Assembly: GCA_017305135.1 (NCBI GenBank)
Contig: JAFKNA010000005.1
Span: 186,001-250,000 of the forward strand
Origin: Lysobacterales bacterium
Lineage (GTDB): Bacteria; Pseudomonadota; Gammaproteobacteria; Xanthomonadales; Rhodanobacteraceae
Direction: 5' to 3'
DNA: 64,000 bases
Shown here: positions 9,163-21,854 of the stretch, piece by piece
Layout: every line of letters begins with the position of its first letter
Numbering within the stretch: position 1 is the stretch's first letter
The notes under the pieces: model-generated
The model's database searches: none
Told to the model about the DNA's origin: nothing
What the model saw: the letters and a program-made list of their open reading frames with translations, nothing else
Position numbers and translations under genes: made by a program

Positions 9163-11046
9163 TCAGATCTCCACCTGCGTCCCCAGCTCGATCAGCCGGT
9201 TGCCGGGGATCTGGAAGAAGGCGGTGGCGGGCACGGCGTTCCTCTGCATGAAGGCGAACAGGCGGTCGCGCCAGAGCGCCATGCCGGGGCGGTCGGTGGC
9301 GACCACGCTCTCGCGGCTGAGGAAGAAGGTGGTGTCCATGAGGTCGAACGGCATGCCGCACTCGCTGATGGCGACCAGCGCGCGCGGCACGTTGGGGTCT
9401 TCCGAGAAGCCGAAGCGCAGGCACAGGCTGTAGAAGGAATCACCGAGCGCCTCGACGTGGGCGCGTTCGCCGGGCTCGGCCACCGGTGTCTCCACGGTTT
9501 CCACGGTGAGGATCACGTTGCGCTCGTGCAGCACCTTGTTGTGCTTCAGGTTGTGCAGGAGCGCGTTGGGCACGCTTTCCTCGTTGGCGGTCATGAAGAC
9601 CGCCGTGCCCGGCACGCGCAGCGGCGGATGCGCGGAAATGGAGGCGATGAAGGGTTCCAGCGCCAGCCCGCTCTGGCGCACCTCGCGCATCAGCAGTTCG
9701 CGCCCGCGCCGCCAGGTGGTCATCACGATGAAGACCGCGCTGCCCAGCACCAGCGGGAACCAGCCGCCATGCTCCACCTTGTCCGCGTTGGCGGTCAGGA
9801 AGGCGAGGTCGACGGTGAGGAACAGCACGCCGATCGCCGCCACCCGCGCGACGCTCCAGTTCCAGAGCCGGCGGAACACGATCATCACCAGCACCGAGTC
9901 GATGGTCATGGTGCCGACCACGGCGATGCCGTAGGCCGCCGCCAGGTTGCTGGAGGACTGGAAGCCGATCACCACGGCGAGGGTCAGCACCAGCAGGATG
10001 CGGTTGACCCACGGCAGGTAGATCTGGCCGATGGTTTCCTGCGAGGTATGGCGCACCTGCATGCGCGGCAGGAAACCGAGCTGGATCGCCTCGCGTGCCA
10101 CCGAGAAGGCGCCGGAGATGACCGATTGCGAGGCGATCACGGTGGCCAGCGCGGCGAGCGCGATCATCGGATAGAGCAGCATCGGCGGCGCGAGCAGGTA
10201 GAACGGGTTCTGCGCCGCGGCCGGATCGGCGATCAGCAGCGCGCCCTGGCCGAAGTAGTTCAGCACCAGCGCCGGCAGGATGAAGTCGAACCAGGCCAGC
10301 CGGATCGGCTTCTTGCCGAAATGGCCCATGTCGGCATACAGCGCCTCGGCGCCGGTGATGCAGAGCACGACCGCGCTCAGGGCGAAGAACGCCGGCCAGC
10401 CGGCGACCGCGAAGAACTGCACCGCGTAGTGCGGCGAGAGCGCCTTCAGCACGAACGGATGCTGCACCACCTGGATCGCGCCGAGCACGGCGATGACCGC
10501 GAACCACACGCACATCACCGGGCCGAAGACCGCGCCCACCTTGCCGCTGCCGCGGCGCTGGATGGCGAACAGGCCCATCAGGATCACCACCGTGATCGGC
10601 ACCACGTAGGGGGTCAGCGCCGGCGCCGCGACCTCGAGGCCCTCCACCGCGGAGAGCACCGAGATCGCCGGGGTGATGACGCCGTCGCCGAAGAACAGCG
10701 AGGCGCCGAACAGCCCGAGCACCATGATCCACCAGCGCGCCCGCGCACTGGAGCGCACGCTCCGCTGCGCCAGCGCGGTCAGCGCCATGATGCCGCCCTC
10801 GCCCTTGTTGTCGGCGCGCATGATGAAGCCGGCGTACTTGATCGACACCACCAGCATCAGCGTCCAGAACACCAGCGACAGCACGCCGAGCACGTTGTCC
10901 GGCGTCGGCGCGAGGCCGCGCTCGCCGAAGGCTTCCTTCAAGGTGTACAGCGGACTGGTGCCGAGGTCGCCGTAGACGATGCCGATCGCGCCCATGGCCA
11001 GCGCGGCCGTGCGTGGGGAGGTTTTCGTTTCGGGCGCCGAACTCAT
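9163..11046 (-). CDS. kup: Low-affinity potassium uptake protein Kup
   Basis: Kup is a KUP/HAK/KT-family K+/H+ symporter of the inner membrane. The family signature GIVYGDLGTSPLYTLKEAF lies near residue 20, and ADNKGEGGIMAL, GDGVITPAISVLSAVEG and ALYADMGHFGKKPI are diagnostic. About 12 TM helices are followed by a soluble C-terminal domain (ERNVILTVETVETP... to the end). It is 627 aa, full length. The gene sits between ruvB and ruvA, splitting the usual ruvAB pair. ATG at 11046. Confidence 0.96.
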   Translation of the reverse strand: MSSAPETKTSPRTAALAMGAIGIVYGDLGTSPLYTLKEAFGERGLAPTPDNVLGVLSLVFWTLMLVVSIKYAGFIMRADNKGEGGIMALTALAQRSVRSSARARWWIMVLGLFGASLFFGDGVITPAISVLSAVEGLEVAAPALTPYVVPITVVILMGLFAIQRRGSGKVGAVFGPVMCVWFAVIAVLGAIQVVQHPFVLKALSPHYAVQFFAVAGWPAFFALSAVVLCITGAEALYADMGHFGKKPIRLAWFDFILPALVLNYFGQGALLIADPAAAQNPFYLLAPPMLLYPMIALAALATVIASQSVISGAFSVAREAIQLGFLPRMQVRHTSQETIGQIYLPWVNRILLVLTLAVVIGFQSSSNLAAAYGIAVVGTMTIDSVLVMIVFRRLWNWSVARVAAIGVLFLTVDLAFLTANADKVEHGGWFPLVLGSAVFIVMTTWRRGRELLMREVRQSGLALEPFIASISAHPPLRVPGTAVFMTANEESVPNALLHNLKHNKVLHERNVILTVETVETPVAEPGERAHVEALGDSFYSLCLRFGFSEDPNVPRALVAISECGMPFDLMDTTFFLSRESVVATDRPGMALWRDRLFAFMQRNAVPATAFFQIPGNRLIELGTQVEI

Positions 11047-11062
11047 GCCTGTCGGGGATCGG

Positions 11063-11650
11063 TCAGCGCAGCGCCGCCTTCAGCGCCTTGCGGATGATGT
11101 CCTCGGCCGACGCGCCGGGTGCCGCCGCCTCGCGCACCAGGCGCGTGACTTCGGCCGGCTTGTAGCCAAGCGCCTGCAGGGCGATGGCGGCTTCCGCCGC
11201 CGGATCGGCCGGGATCGCCGCGGCCTGCCCCGCCGGTGCGGCGGCAAAGCCGTCCACGCGGTCGCGCAGCTCCACCACCATGCGCTCGGCGGTCTTCTTG
11301 CCGATGCCGGGAATTCGCGTGAGGGCAGCGATGTCGCCGGTCTGCACCAGCCGCCCGAACTCCTCCACGCTGGCGCCGGACAGCACCGCCAGCGAGGTCT
11401 TGGCGCCGATCCCGGACACCTTCTGCAGGGCGCGGAACAGGCTCCGCTCCGCCTCGCGCAGGAAACCGTAGAGCACGACCGTGTCGTCCTTCGACGCGTA
11501 ATGCGTGCAGAGATTCACCTCGCCGCCGAGCGCGGGCAGGTCGAAGATCGTCGACATCGGCGCCTCCAGTTCGTAGCCGACGCCGCCGACATCGACCACG
11601 ATCCACGGCGGCTGCCTGGCCACGAGGGTGCCGCGCAGGCGCCCGATCAC
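11063..11650 (-). CDS. ruvA: Holliday junction branch migration protein RuvA
   Basis: RuvA is the tetrameric junction-binding partner of RuvB. The protein begins [10 protein letters not shown] if read from a GTG at 11650, and the canonical RuvA start confirms this codon. Domain I has [13 protein letters not shown]. Helix-hairpin-helix motifs follow: [17 protein letters not shown] and [17 protein letters not shown]-terminal UBA-like domain III has [17 protein letters not shown]. The start GTG overlaps the ruvC TGA by 4 nt (GTGA), indicating translational coupling. 195 aa. Confidence 0.96.
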   Translation of the reverse strand: MIGRLRGTLVARQPPWIVVDVGGVGYELEAPMSTIFDLPALGGEVNLCTHYASKDDTVVLYGFLREAERSLFRALQKVSGIGAKTSLAVLSGASVEEFGRLVQTGDIAALTRIPGIGKKTAERMVVELRDRVDGFAAAPAGQAAAIPADPAAEAAIALQALGYKPAEVTRLVREAAAPGASAEDIIRKALKAALR

Positions 11651-12306
11651 CGCCGGCGCCTCCACGCCGTGCGCGGGATGCCGATGCGGGAGAGGCTGGC
11701 GCGGGTGTGCGCATGCGCAAGCGCGATCGCCAACGCATCGGCCGCGTCGGCCTGCAGGCCGCCGGAGAGCCCAAGCAGGATTCCAACCATGTGCTGCACC
11801 TGAGCCTTGTCCCCTGCGCCGGTGCCGACCACCGCCTGCTTCACTTCGCGCGCAGCATACTCGCTCACGCCGAGGCCGTGGTGGACCACCGCGCAGATCG
11901 CCGCGCCCCGCGCCTGGCCGAGCTTCAGCGCGGAATCGGCGTTCTTCGCCATGAACACGCGCTCGATCGCCGCTTCCTGCGGCAGGTGCTCGGCGATGAT
12001 GCTGCCGAGGCCATCGAAGATGCATTTCAGCCGCGCGGCGAAATCGCCTTCGGCCGCGAGTTTCAGCGCCGCATGGAACACGTGCCGGATGCGCCCGCCG
12101 GCTTCGACCTCGATGATCCCGACGCCGGTACAGCGACTGCCGGGATCGATGCCGAGGATGCGAACGGCGCGGGGATTCGGGAGACGGGATTCGGGATTGG
12201 CGGCAGGACCCTCACTGCCAGCGCGCAGCGCGCGCATCGGAACCGCATCGAGATCGCTGTTCGCGAATCCCGAATCCCGTCTCCCAAATCCCCGCTCCTC
12301 AGCCAT
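11647..12306 (-). CDS. ruvC: Crossover junction endodeoxyribonuclease RuvC
   Basis: RuvC is the Mg-dependent resolvase of Holliday junctions. Catalytic residues are visible: D in ILGIDPGS (about D54 in this numbering), E in IERVFMAKN, and the terminal acidic cluster in [14 protein letters not shown]. The family protein normally starts at (M)RILGIDPG. Here that position is a GTT (Val) and the frame reads back through a heptad array ([13 protein letters not shown]). The ATG at 12306 overlaps the yebC stop by 8 nt; Met24 (12237) is the alternative. So about 47 non-family residues precede the enzyme core. Confidence 0.95.
   Translation of the reverse strand: MAEERGFGRRDSGFANSDLDAVPMRALRAGSEGPAANPESRLPNPRAVRILGIDPGSRCTGVGIIEVEAGGRIRHVFHAALKLAAEGDFAARLKCIFDGLGSIIAEHLPQEAAIERVFMAKNADSALKLGQARGAAICAVVHHGLGVSEYAAREVKQAVVGTGAGDKAQVQHMVGILLGLSGGLQADAADALAIALAHAHTRASLSRIGIPRTAWRRRR
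12172..12292. repeat. Two-armed heptad element between ruvC core and yebC
   Basis: The left arm at 12172-12199 reads GGGATTC, GGGAGAC, GGGATTC, GGGATTG. The right arm at 12265-12292 reads GAATCCC, GAATCCC, GTCTCCC, AAATCCC. The odd GGGAGAC unit in the left arm is matched by its exact complement GTCTCCC in the right arm, at the paired position. The whole element is translated as the N-terminal extension of RuvC. Confidence 0.88.
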
Positions 12307-13036
12307 ACACATCCGGCGGCAGGTCGGCGTTGGAGAAGACTTCCTGCACGTCGTCCAGGTCTTCCAGCCAGTCGAGGAGCCTGGCGACCGTTTGCGCCGC
12401 CTCGCCCTCGAGCGCCACCTCGGTGTCGGCGCGCTGCGTGACTTCCGCGACCGCCGCGACGAAGCCGGCACTTTCCAGCGCCAAGCGCACCGCCTCGAAG
12501 GCCTCCGGCGCGCAGATCACCTCGACCGAACCATCCTCGAAGCCGCGGATGTCGTCGGCGCCGGCTTCCAGCGCGACTTCGAGGATGCGGTCCTCGTCCA
12601 CCCCGGGAGCGAAGGTGACGACGCCGAGGCGCTTGAAGAGATAGGCCACCGAACCGTCGGTGCCGAGCGCGCCGCCGAACTTGGTGAAGGCATGGCGGAC
12701 GTCCGCCACCGTGCGCTGGCGGTTGTCGGTGGTGCATTCGACGATCACCGCCACGCCGCCTGGCGCGTAGCCCTCGTAGCGCACCTCCTCGTAGTTGACG
12801 CCCTCCAGTTCGCCAGTGGCCTTCTTGATCGCGCGCTCGATCGAGTCGCGCGTCATGTTCGCCGTCAGTGCCTTGTCCATGGCCAGGCGCAGGCGCGGGT
12901 TGCTGGCCGGATCACCGCCGCTGGCGCGGGCGGCGATGCCGATCTCGCGGATCAGCTTGGTGAAGATCTTGCCGCGCTTGGCGTCCTGCGCGTTCTTGCG
13001 GTGCTGGATGTTCGCCCATTTGGAATGGCCGGCCAT
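12299..13036 (-). CDS. yebC: YebC/PmpR family transcriptional and translational regulator
   Basis: YebC-family protein, a DNA-binding regulator; recent work on the family also links it to ribosome stalling relief. It starts with the invariant [23 protein letters not shown], followed by FTKLIREI and [11 protein letters not shown]. Three domains are recognisable over 245 aa. The middle region has [14 protein letters not shown] and the C-terminal part has [16 protein letters not shown]. The neighbourhood yebC-ruvC-ruvA-ruvB is conserved in many bacteria. ATG at 13036. Confidence 0.96.
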   Translation of the reverse strand: MAGHSKWANIQHRKNAQDAKRGKIFTKLIREIGIAARASGGDPASNPRLRLAMDKALTANMTRDSIERAIKKATGELEGVNYEEVRYEGYAPGGVAVIVECTTDNRQRTVADVRHAFTKFGGALGTDGSVAYLFKRLGVVTFAPGVDEDRILEVALEAGADDIRGFEDGSVEVICAPEAFEAVRLALESAGFVAAVAEVTQRADTEVALEGEAAQTVARLLDWLEDLDDVQEVFSNADLPPDVYG

Positions 13037-13165
13037 TGACGTGTCCAGAGTTCCCCGTGGATGCAGCCTCCAAGTTTACCAGCAGGCGCGGGCGCGCCTG
13101 CCGTGCCGCGGGTTGCCTGCGCGCAGGTTCGACCGGCGATCACGCGCATCGCGATCTTCGCTTGC

Positions 13166-13231
13166 CGTGGGAGCGAGTGCTCGCGACGCGACGTGTCAAG
13201 GCCACAGGTCGCCTGCACGCAGGCTCCTACG
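13166..13231. repeat. REP-type paired palindromes between yebC and hydrolase
   Basis: The left half holds CGTGGGAGCGAGTGCTCGCGAC with the hairpin CGAG-TG-CTCG. The right half holds GTCGCCTGCACGCAGGCTCCTACG with the hairpin GCCTGC-AC-GCAGGC. The two halves face each other (GTGGGAG.../...CTCCTAC), the usual layout of REP doublets. Its end overlaps the last codons of the hydrolase gene (stop at 13227-13229). The 130 bp upstream toward yebC holds one more degenerate copy near 13113. Confidence 0.75.
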
Positions 13232-13850
13232 AAAAACGGCCGTGGCGCAGGAATGCCGCGGTCAGCTCCGCGACTTCCCGCGAGAGCAGCAGGCCGGTAT
13301 GGGAGGCATGTACCAGGCGATGATCGCTGACGCCCGGCAGCCGCGTCTCGGCGACGGCCACGGTGCCATCGTGGGGCGGGGACAGACGGCCGAGCGCGCG
13401 GCCGAAGCCGAGCGGCAGCGTGCCGGCGATCACGCCGACCTCGCGCGAGCCGTCCCAGTCCGGGATACCCGCGCCAAGCAGGTCGGCGCTGCGGCCGAGC
13501 AGGCCCCGCCCGCCGGGCAGGAGCGCCAGGTCGCGCGCCGACGCGCTGCCGCGAAGCGGCGAGCCGAGGCAGACGATGCGTCCCGCAGGAACGCCTGCCC
13601 CTCCGCGCACCGCCTGCAGCGCCACCAGGCCGCCGAGGCTATGCCCGACCAGATGGATCGGACTGCCATTCACGGCTCCGCCGACGAGGCGTCGGCGCAG
13701 GCGTTGCACCGCGCTGGCGGCTCCCAGGACCACGCTGGCGTAGTCGAACGTGGCGACGTCGAACCCGGCGGCGCGCAGCCGCTGCGCCAGCGGCCAGAGC
13801 GCAAAGCCCCGCATCCAGAGGCCGTGCAGCAGGATGACGTGCTCAGGCAT
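13227..13850 (-). CDS. Alpha/beta-fold hydrolase (lipase-like, GHSLG)
   Basis: A 207-aa alpha/beta hydrolase. It begins MPEHVILLHGLWMRGFALW: HG is the oxyanion-hole motif. The nucleophile elbow is VGHSLGGL, with Ser71. A likely acid and His lie later, in DGTVAVAETRLPG and the HASHTGLLLS segment. The fold resembles PGAP1-like/triacylglycerol-lipase domains. No signal peptide is apparent, so it is probably cytoplasmic. The substrate cannot be told from sequence. It lies between aspS and yebC on the same strand, with REP-like palindromes on both sides. ATG at 13850. Confidence 0.85.
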   Translation of the reverse strand: MPEHVILLHGLWMRGFALWPLAQRLRAAGFDVATFDYASVVLGAASAVQRLRRRLVGGAVNGSPIHLVGHSLGGLVALQAVRGGAGVPAGRIVCLGSPLRGSASARDLALLPGGRGLLGRSADLLGAGIPDWDGSREVGVIAGTLPLGFGRALGRLSPPHDGTVAVAETRLPGVSDHRLVHASHTGLLLSREVAELTAAFLRHGRFS

Positions 13851-13866
13851 GACCGGAGCTGCAAGA

Positions 13867-13931
13867 GCATCGCGGCTGAAGCCGCTCCCACAAGGCCGCA
13901 GCGGCCGTGGGAGGGACTTCAGTCCCGATGC
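13867..13931. repeat. REP-type palindrome pair overlapping the aspS stop codon
   Basis: The left part GCATCGCGGCTGAAGCCGCT plus CCCAC and the right part GTGGGAGGGACTTCAGTCCC plus GATGC form an inverted pair. Each half has its own hairpin (GCGGC-TGAA-GCCGC; GGGACT-TC-AGTCCC). The aspS stop and its last three codons (His-Arg-Asp) are supplied by the right half. Confidence 0.8.
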
Positions 13932-15691
13932 TCCTCCCGCTCCACCACCGCGACGTGCAACTCGGCGAGCTGGGCGGTCGGGACGGATGAAGGCGCCGCC
14001 GTCATCAGGTCCTGTGCGCTGGTGGTCTTGGGGAAGGCGATCACGTCGCGGATCGATTCGGTGCCGGCCATCAGCGCCGCGATGCGGTCGATGCCGAAGG
14101 CGATGCCGCCGTGCGGCGGCGCGCCGAACTTCAGCGCTTCCAGCAGGAAGCCGAACTTGGCACGGGCTTCCTCCGCGCCGATGCCGAGGAGTTCGAACAC
14201 CGCCGCCTGCATCTCCGGGCGATGGATGCGGATCGAGCCGCCGCCGATCTCGTTGCCGTTGAGCACCATGTCGTAGCCGCGCGAGACGGCGATCCGCGCG
14301 TTGGCCTTGAGATCGGCGACATCGTCGACCTTGGGCGCCGTGAACGGATGGTGCAGCGCCACGTAGCGGCCGGCCTCGGCGTCGTGCTCGAACATCGGGA
14401 AGTCGACGACCCACAGCGGCTTCCAGGCATTCTCGACCAGCCCGCGTTCGCGGCCGAGCTTCAGGCGCAGCGCGCCCATGAAGTCGCACACGGTCTTCCA
14501 TGGGCCGGCGCCGAACAGCACCAGGTCGCCGGTTTCCGCAGCGGTGCGCGCCAGCAGGGTCTCCAGCACGGCGTCGTCGAGGAACTTGGCGATCGGCGAG
14601 TTGAGCCCTTCGCGGCCACTGGCGCGATCGTCCACGCGGATCCATGCCAGGCCCTTTGCGCCGTATTTGGCCGCGTGCGCGCCGAGTTCGTCGATCTGCT
14701 TGCGGGTCAGGCTGGCGCCGCCCGGGACGCGCAGCGCGGCGACGCGGCCGTCCGGATCGGCTGCAGCGTCGGCAAACACCTTGAAGCCGGCGTCCCTGAC
14801 GAGGTCGGCCACGTCGACGAGTTCCAGCGGAATGCGCAGGTCCGGCTTGTCCGAACCGTAGCGGCGCATCGCCTCGGTGTAGCTCATGCGCGGAAACGGC
14901 GCCGGCAGGGTGGTCTCGGCGACTTCCTCGAATACCGCGCGGATCATCGTCTCGACGGTGTCCTGCACCGCGCGCTCGTCGACGAAGGCGAACTCGATGT
15001 CGAGCTGGGTGAACTCCGGCTGGCGGTCGGCACGCAGGTCCTCGTCGCGGAAGCAGCGCGCGACCTGGTAGTAGCGGTCGAAGCCGGCCACCATCAGGAG
15101 CTGCTTGAAGAGCTGCGGCGACTGCGGCAGCGCGTAAAACTCGCCCGGGTGCACGCGGCTCGGCACCAGGTAATCGCGCGCGCCTTCCGGCGTGGCGCGG
15201 GTCAGGATCGGCGTCTCGATGTCCTGGAAACCCAGCGCGTCCAGATGCCGGCGCAGCGCCGCGACCAGTCGCGTGCGCAGGCGCATCGCGCGCTGCATCT
15301 CCGGGCGGCGCAGGTCCAGGTAGCGGTACTTGAGCTTGAGATCCTCGTTGGTGGTCTCGTGCAGCACGAACGGCAGGTCGCGGGCGGGATTGAGCACCTC
15401 GATGCGATCGGCCAGCACCTCGACCGTGCCGGTCCTGACCCGCTCGTTGGCGCTGACGCGGCGGCGCACGCGGCCGATCACGCGCAGGCACCACTCGTAG
15501 CCGACCTCGCTGGCGGTGCGGAAAGCCTCGGCGTTGTCGGGATCGACCACCACCTGCACCAGGCCCTCGTGGTCGCGCAGGTCGATGAAGATCACGCCGC
15601 CATGGTCGCGGCGGGTATCGACCCAGCCACAAAGCGTCACGGAACGGTCGATCAGGGCCTCGTCGACGAGGCCGCACAGATGGGTGCGCAT
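13919..15691 (-). CDS. aspS: Aspartate-tRNA ligase (class II)
   Basis: AspRS charges tRNA-Asp in the cytoplasm. The N-terminal OB-fold anticodon-binding domain has [19 protein letters not shown]. Class II motif 2 is [20 protein letters not shown] and motif 3 GGIAFGIDR. The bacterial GAD insertion lies between about 290 and 420. The 590 aa length is full size for the bacterial type. Residue 30 in RRDHGG is His, where E. coli and other discriminating enzymes have Leu. His is a marker of the non-discriminating type that also charges tRNA-Asn. The stop codon lies in a palindromic repeat. ATG at 15691. Confidence 0.97.
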   Translation of the reverse strand: MRTHLCGLVDEALIDRSVTLCGWVDTRRDHGGVIFIDLRDHEGLVQVVVDPDNAEAFRTASEVGYEWCLRVIGRVRRRVSANERVRTGTVEVLADRIEVLNPARDLPFVLHETTNEDLKLKYRYLDLRRPEMQRAMRLRTRLVAALRRHLDALGFQDIETPILTRATPEGARDYLVPSRVHPGEFYALPQSPQLFKQLLMVAGFDRYYQVARCFRDEDLRADRQPEFTQLDIEFAFVDERAVQDTVETMIRAVFEEVAETTLPAPFPRMSYTEAMRRYGSDKPDLRIPLELVDVADLVRDAGFKVFADAAADPDGRVAALRVPGGASLTRKQIDELGAHAAKYGAKGLAWIRVDDRASGREGLNSPIAKFLDDAVLETLLARTAAETGDLVLFGAGPWKTVCDFMGALRLKLGRERGLVENAWKPLWVVDFPMFEHDAEAGRYVALHHPFTAPKVDDVADLKANARIAVSRGYDMVLNGNEIGGGSIRIHRPEMQAAVFELLGIGAEEARAKFGFLLEALKFGAPPHGGIAFGIDRIAALMAGTESIRDVIAFPKTTSAQDLMTAAPSSVPTAQLAELHVAVVEREEHRD

Positions 15692-15837
15692 GGGTCAGGG
15701 CCGCATCGCGCCGGAGGGCGCGGGAAGGCCGGAAATGCTACGGGCGATCGTGCTGCGCTGCAATGCGGAGGATCGCGATCCAGATTGCCCGGCCGTGTCA
15801 TCGACTGCTGCCGTGTCGCGCAGTGATCCTGTCTGTT

Positions 15838-15907
15838 GTAGGAGCGCACCCTGTGCGCGACCGGCGCCGATCTTGGGGTTCGCGGTCGCGCACAAGGTGC
15901 GCTCCTA
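15838..15907. repeat. REP-type inverted repeat between DUF3011 gene and aspS
   Basis: The left arm (15838-15862) begins GTAGGAGCGCACCCTGTGCG. The right arm (15884-15907) is nearly its reverse complement and ends GTGCGCTCCTAC. Each arm is itself a hairpin (GCGCAC...GTGCGC). They are separated by 21 bp. This is the common Xanthomonad/Pseudomonad GTAGGAGCG doublet and would form a strong stem in transcript read-through. Confidence 0.85.
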
Positions 15908-15923
15908 CATATTCTGAGACCGG

Positions 15924-16523
15924 TTAGCGCCAGCGACGCTCCACTGCGAACTCGGCCGAGCAGCCCTGGTCGACCCAGATGCCGCCGCGGTTCCAGCCCC
16001 AGTTGCGGCCTTCCATGCAACGGGTATCGGAAAGCTGGCGGCGGACGTAGACGCGGCTGCCGCGCCCCGTATCGACCTGGCAGAAGTTGTAGCGGAACTG
16101 CGGGCTGCCGCAGCGCAGGGTGATGGTGCGGTCCCAGCCCGGACCAGGCTGCCAGCCGCCATGGTTCGGCGGAGGGGCGCCATGGCGGGGCGGGGGCGGC
16201 GGTGTGGCGCCGGCGTGGTACGCATCGGCGAACACGCCGGCGCAGCCGCGATCGACCCATACCGCGCCACGGCGGAAGCCCCAGGTGCGATCCTTGATGC
16301 AGGAGGAGTTGGAAGTCTGGCGCACCAGCACCGCATCGCGCCACGGCGCGGGGCAGTTCTGGGGCTGCATGCCGACGCTGTTGCACTGGATGGTGCCGGT
16401 GCCGTATTGGGCGGCGAGCGCCATTCCCAGCGGCGCGGCCACCTGGCCGGCATTCTGTGCGAAGGCGGCGGGCGTGAAGCCCACTGCCAGGGAGAGAACC
16501 AGGGTAGCGCCGGTGAGCTTCAT
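15924..16523 (-). CDS. Secreted DUF3011-type protein with two cysteine-containing repeats
   Basis: A 199-aa protein with a signal peptide (MKLTGATLVLSLAVGFTPA, cleavage near AFA-Q). Two similar units are separated by a Pro-rich linker (PPPPPRHGAPPPNHGG). Unit 1 has CIKDRTWGFRRGAVWVDRGCAGVF, unit 2 has CMEGRNWGWNRGGIWVDQGCSAEF. This W-G-x-x-x-G-xx-W-V-D-x-G-C pattern is the DUF3011 signature. The function of the family is unknown. The paired cysteines suggest disulfide bonds and a periplasmic or extracellular location. It stands alone between fmdB and aspS. Confidence 0.85.
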   Translation of the reverse strand: MKLTGATLVLSLAVGFTPAAFAQNAGQVAAPLGMALAAQYGTGTIQCNSVGMQPQNCPAPWRDAVLVRQTSNSSCIKDRTWGFRRGAVWVDRGCAGVFADAYHAGATPPPPPRHGAPPPNHGGWQPGPGWDRTITLRCGSPQFRYNFCQVDTGRGSRVYVRRQLSDTRCMEGRNWGWNRGGIWVDQGCSAEFAVERRWR

Positions 16524-16600
16524 CGGTGTTTCCTTGCTGGGAAGGTGTGCCGAGTGTAGGCGATGGCGCTGAACGAAATCGAACGCCCGGTTGCGGCGGC

Positions 16601-16927
16601 CTACTCCGCCGTCGTCGGCTTCGGCTCCGCCGGTTTCGATGCGCCGGCCTCGCCCTTGCTGCCGACGTCGGGCGCGGGTTTCGCCTCGCCGCCGGAGGGT
16701 TTCGCCGCTTCGTCGGACGAGGCGAGGTTGTGCTTCTTTTCATCCCTGGACTTGAAATCCGTTTCGTACCAGCCGCTGCCGGCGAGACGGAACGCCGGCG
16801 CGCTGACACGGCGACGCACCTGCGCCTTGCCGCAGGCGGGGCACGCCGCAGGATCGGGGTCGGACAGCTTCTGCAGGCGCTCGAAGCGGTCGTGGCAGGC
16901 GGAACACTCGAATTCGTAGATGGGCAT
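16601..16927 (-). CDS. FmdB family zinc-ribbon protein
   Basis: A small protein (108 aa) starting MPIYEFECSACHDRFERLQ with four zinc-ligating cysteines C8, C11, C29 and C32 (CSAC ... CPAC). The N-terminal 60 residues are the FmdB/CxxC_CXXC_SSSS putative regulatory zinc ribbon. The remainder is a charged, Ala/Pro-rich tail (SSDEAAKPSGGEAKPAPD) without known fold. Proximity to aspS is conserved in several proteobacteria. Function is not established. ATG at 16927. Confidence 0.9.
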   Translation of the reverse strand: MPIYEFECSACHDRFERLQKLSDPDPAACPACGKAQVRRRVSAPAFRLAGSGWYETDFKSRDEKKHNLASSDEAAKPSGGEAKPAPDVGSKGEAGASKPAEPKPTTAE

Positions 16928-16938
16928 GGGGAAGAGCC

Positions 16939-16966
16939 GGGAATCGGGAATGGGGAATCGGGAATG
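16939..16966. repeat. Four-unit heptad array between clpB and fmdB
   Basis: Units GGGAATC, GGGAATG, GGGAATC and GGGAATG, 28 bp, located 12 nt upstream of the fmdB start. Single arm. It directly follows, on the clpB side, a short hairpin that may terminate clpB. Confidence 0.85.
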
Positions 16967-16968
16967 GG

Positions 16969-16996
16969 AAAAGCGGGCCGCAGCCTTGACTGCGGC
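16969..16996 (-). terminator. Possible intrinsic terminator downstream of clpB
   Basis: On the minus strand the stem GCCGCAG (complement of 16990-16996) pairs with CTGCGGC (complement of 16977-16983) around a 6-nt loop. It is followed by CCCGCTTTT. The T-run is short and offset by four or five bases from the stem, so termination strength is doubtful. Confidence 0.4.
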
Positions 16997-17013
16997 CTCG
17001 CGAGTGGTCGGAC

Positions 17014-19608
<2,595 letters not shown>

Positions 19609-19669
19609 GGGAAGGGGCTCCTCGGATCGGCGATGGAATGCAGGGCGCGTGGCCCCGCGACTGCGCTGG

Positions 19670-19698
19670 AAATGGGAGTGCGGAGGGTCGTCTTCAAG
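19670..19698 (-). promoter_or_regulatory. Sigma-32 (RpoH) type heat-shock promoter of clpB
   Basis: On the minus strand CTTGAAG (complement of 19692-19698) is followed after 15 nt by CCCATTT (complement of 19670-19676). This matches the RpoH consensus CTTGAAA - 11 to 16 nt - CCCCATNT almost completely. It lies about 60 nt before the clpB start codon. clpB is a classical member of the RpoH regulon, which supports the assignment. Confidence 0.8.
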
Positions 19699-19900
19699 CA
19701 ATGCCCGCTGCCATCCCCGCATCCGTCAGCCGGTTAGGGCCGACCTGCGTCACTGCCTGCGTGCGCCGACCGGTAGGGCCGAACTGTGGCGGGCTCGCTC
19801 CACGGCTGACGCGCCACCCCGAAACGGGCGATAATCGCGGACTTTCCCCGCGGGATACGGGCGCCGTCCGGCGTGCGCTCCCGCTCGCCCGGAGTCAGGC

Positions 19901-21562
<1,662 letters not shown>

Positions 21563-21854
21563 GGGCCGGGATTGGTGATTGGTGATTGGTGATTCGGAAA
21601 AAGCGGCAGAGTCCGGCCATCCTGCCGCCAATGTCGTAAGGGGGATCGGGGCGCAACGCGCCGGATCCGCCGCTTCGCGGCTTGACCACTGTCACTTTCC
21701 GCCGGGAGAAGGTGGCGCATTGGCACCGGATGAGGGTTCGGGCCGGCGAGATGCCAGTACCTCGCGTCTTGGGGCCCCTCGCCTCGGTCGGAGCCTCCCC
21801 CACCCCTCTCCCGATGGGAGGGGCTCAGGCAGGTGCGGGCGGGTCGTGGCGTCG
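21563..21854. other. Intergenic region between convergent ettA and sulfatase genes
   Basis: The gap starts with a heptad array right after the ettA stop (21568-21595). It later has an imperfect GC hairpin at 21803-21823 (CCCCTCTC-CCGAT-GGGAGGGG, without a T-run) that may separate the two convergent transcripts. No ORF with coding character was found in it. Confidence 0.6.
21568..21595. repeat. Four-unit heptad array directly after the ettA stop
   Basis: Units GGGATTG, GTGATTG, GTGATTG and GTGATTC, 28 bp, preceded by TGAGGGCC. The sequence has the same TGA-(few nt)-GCC-GGGA junction as the copies after kup, gspG and gspE, but the units carry a GTGATTG variant. Confidence 0.75.

Noticed and set aside
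9091-11097. A long plus-strand open frame over kup
   Set aside because: Composition is dominated by His/Arg/Gly/Asp from reverse reading of membrane codons. Kup on the other strand has all family motifs.
13227-15677. An 816-codon minus frame joining the hydrolase to the aspS region
   Set aside because: The first 600 codons are a frame-shifted reading of aspS. Only the last 207 codons, from ATG 13850, encode the hydrolase.
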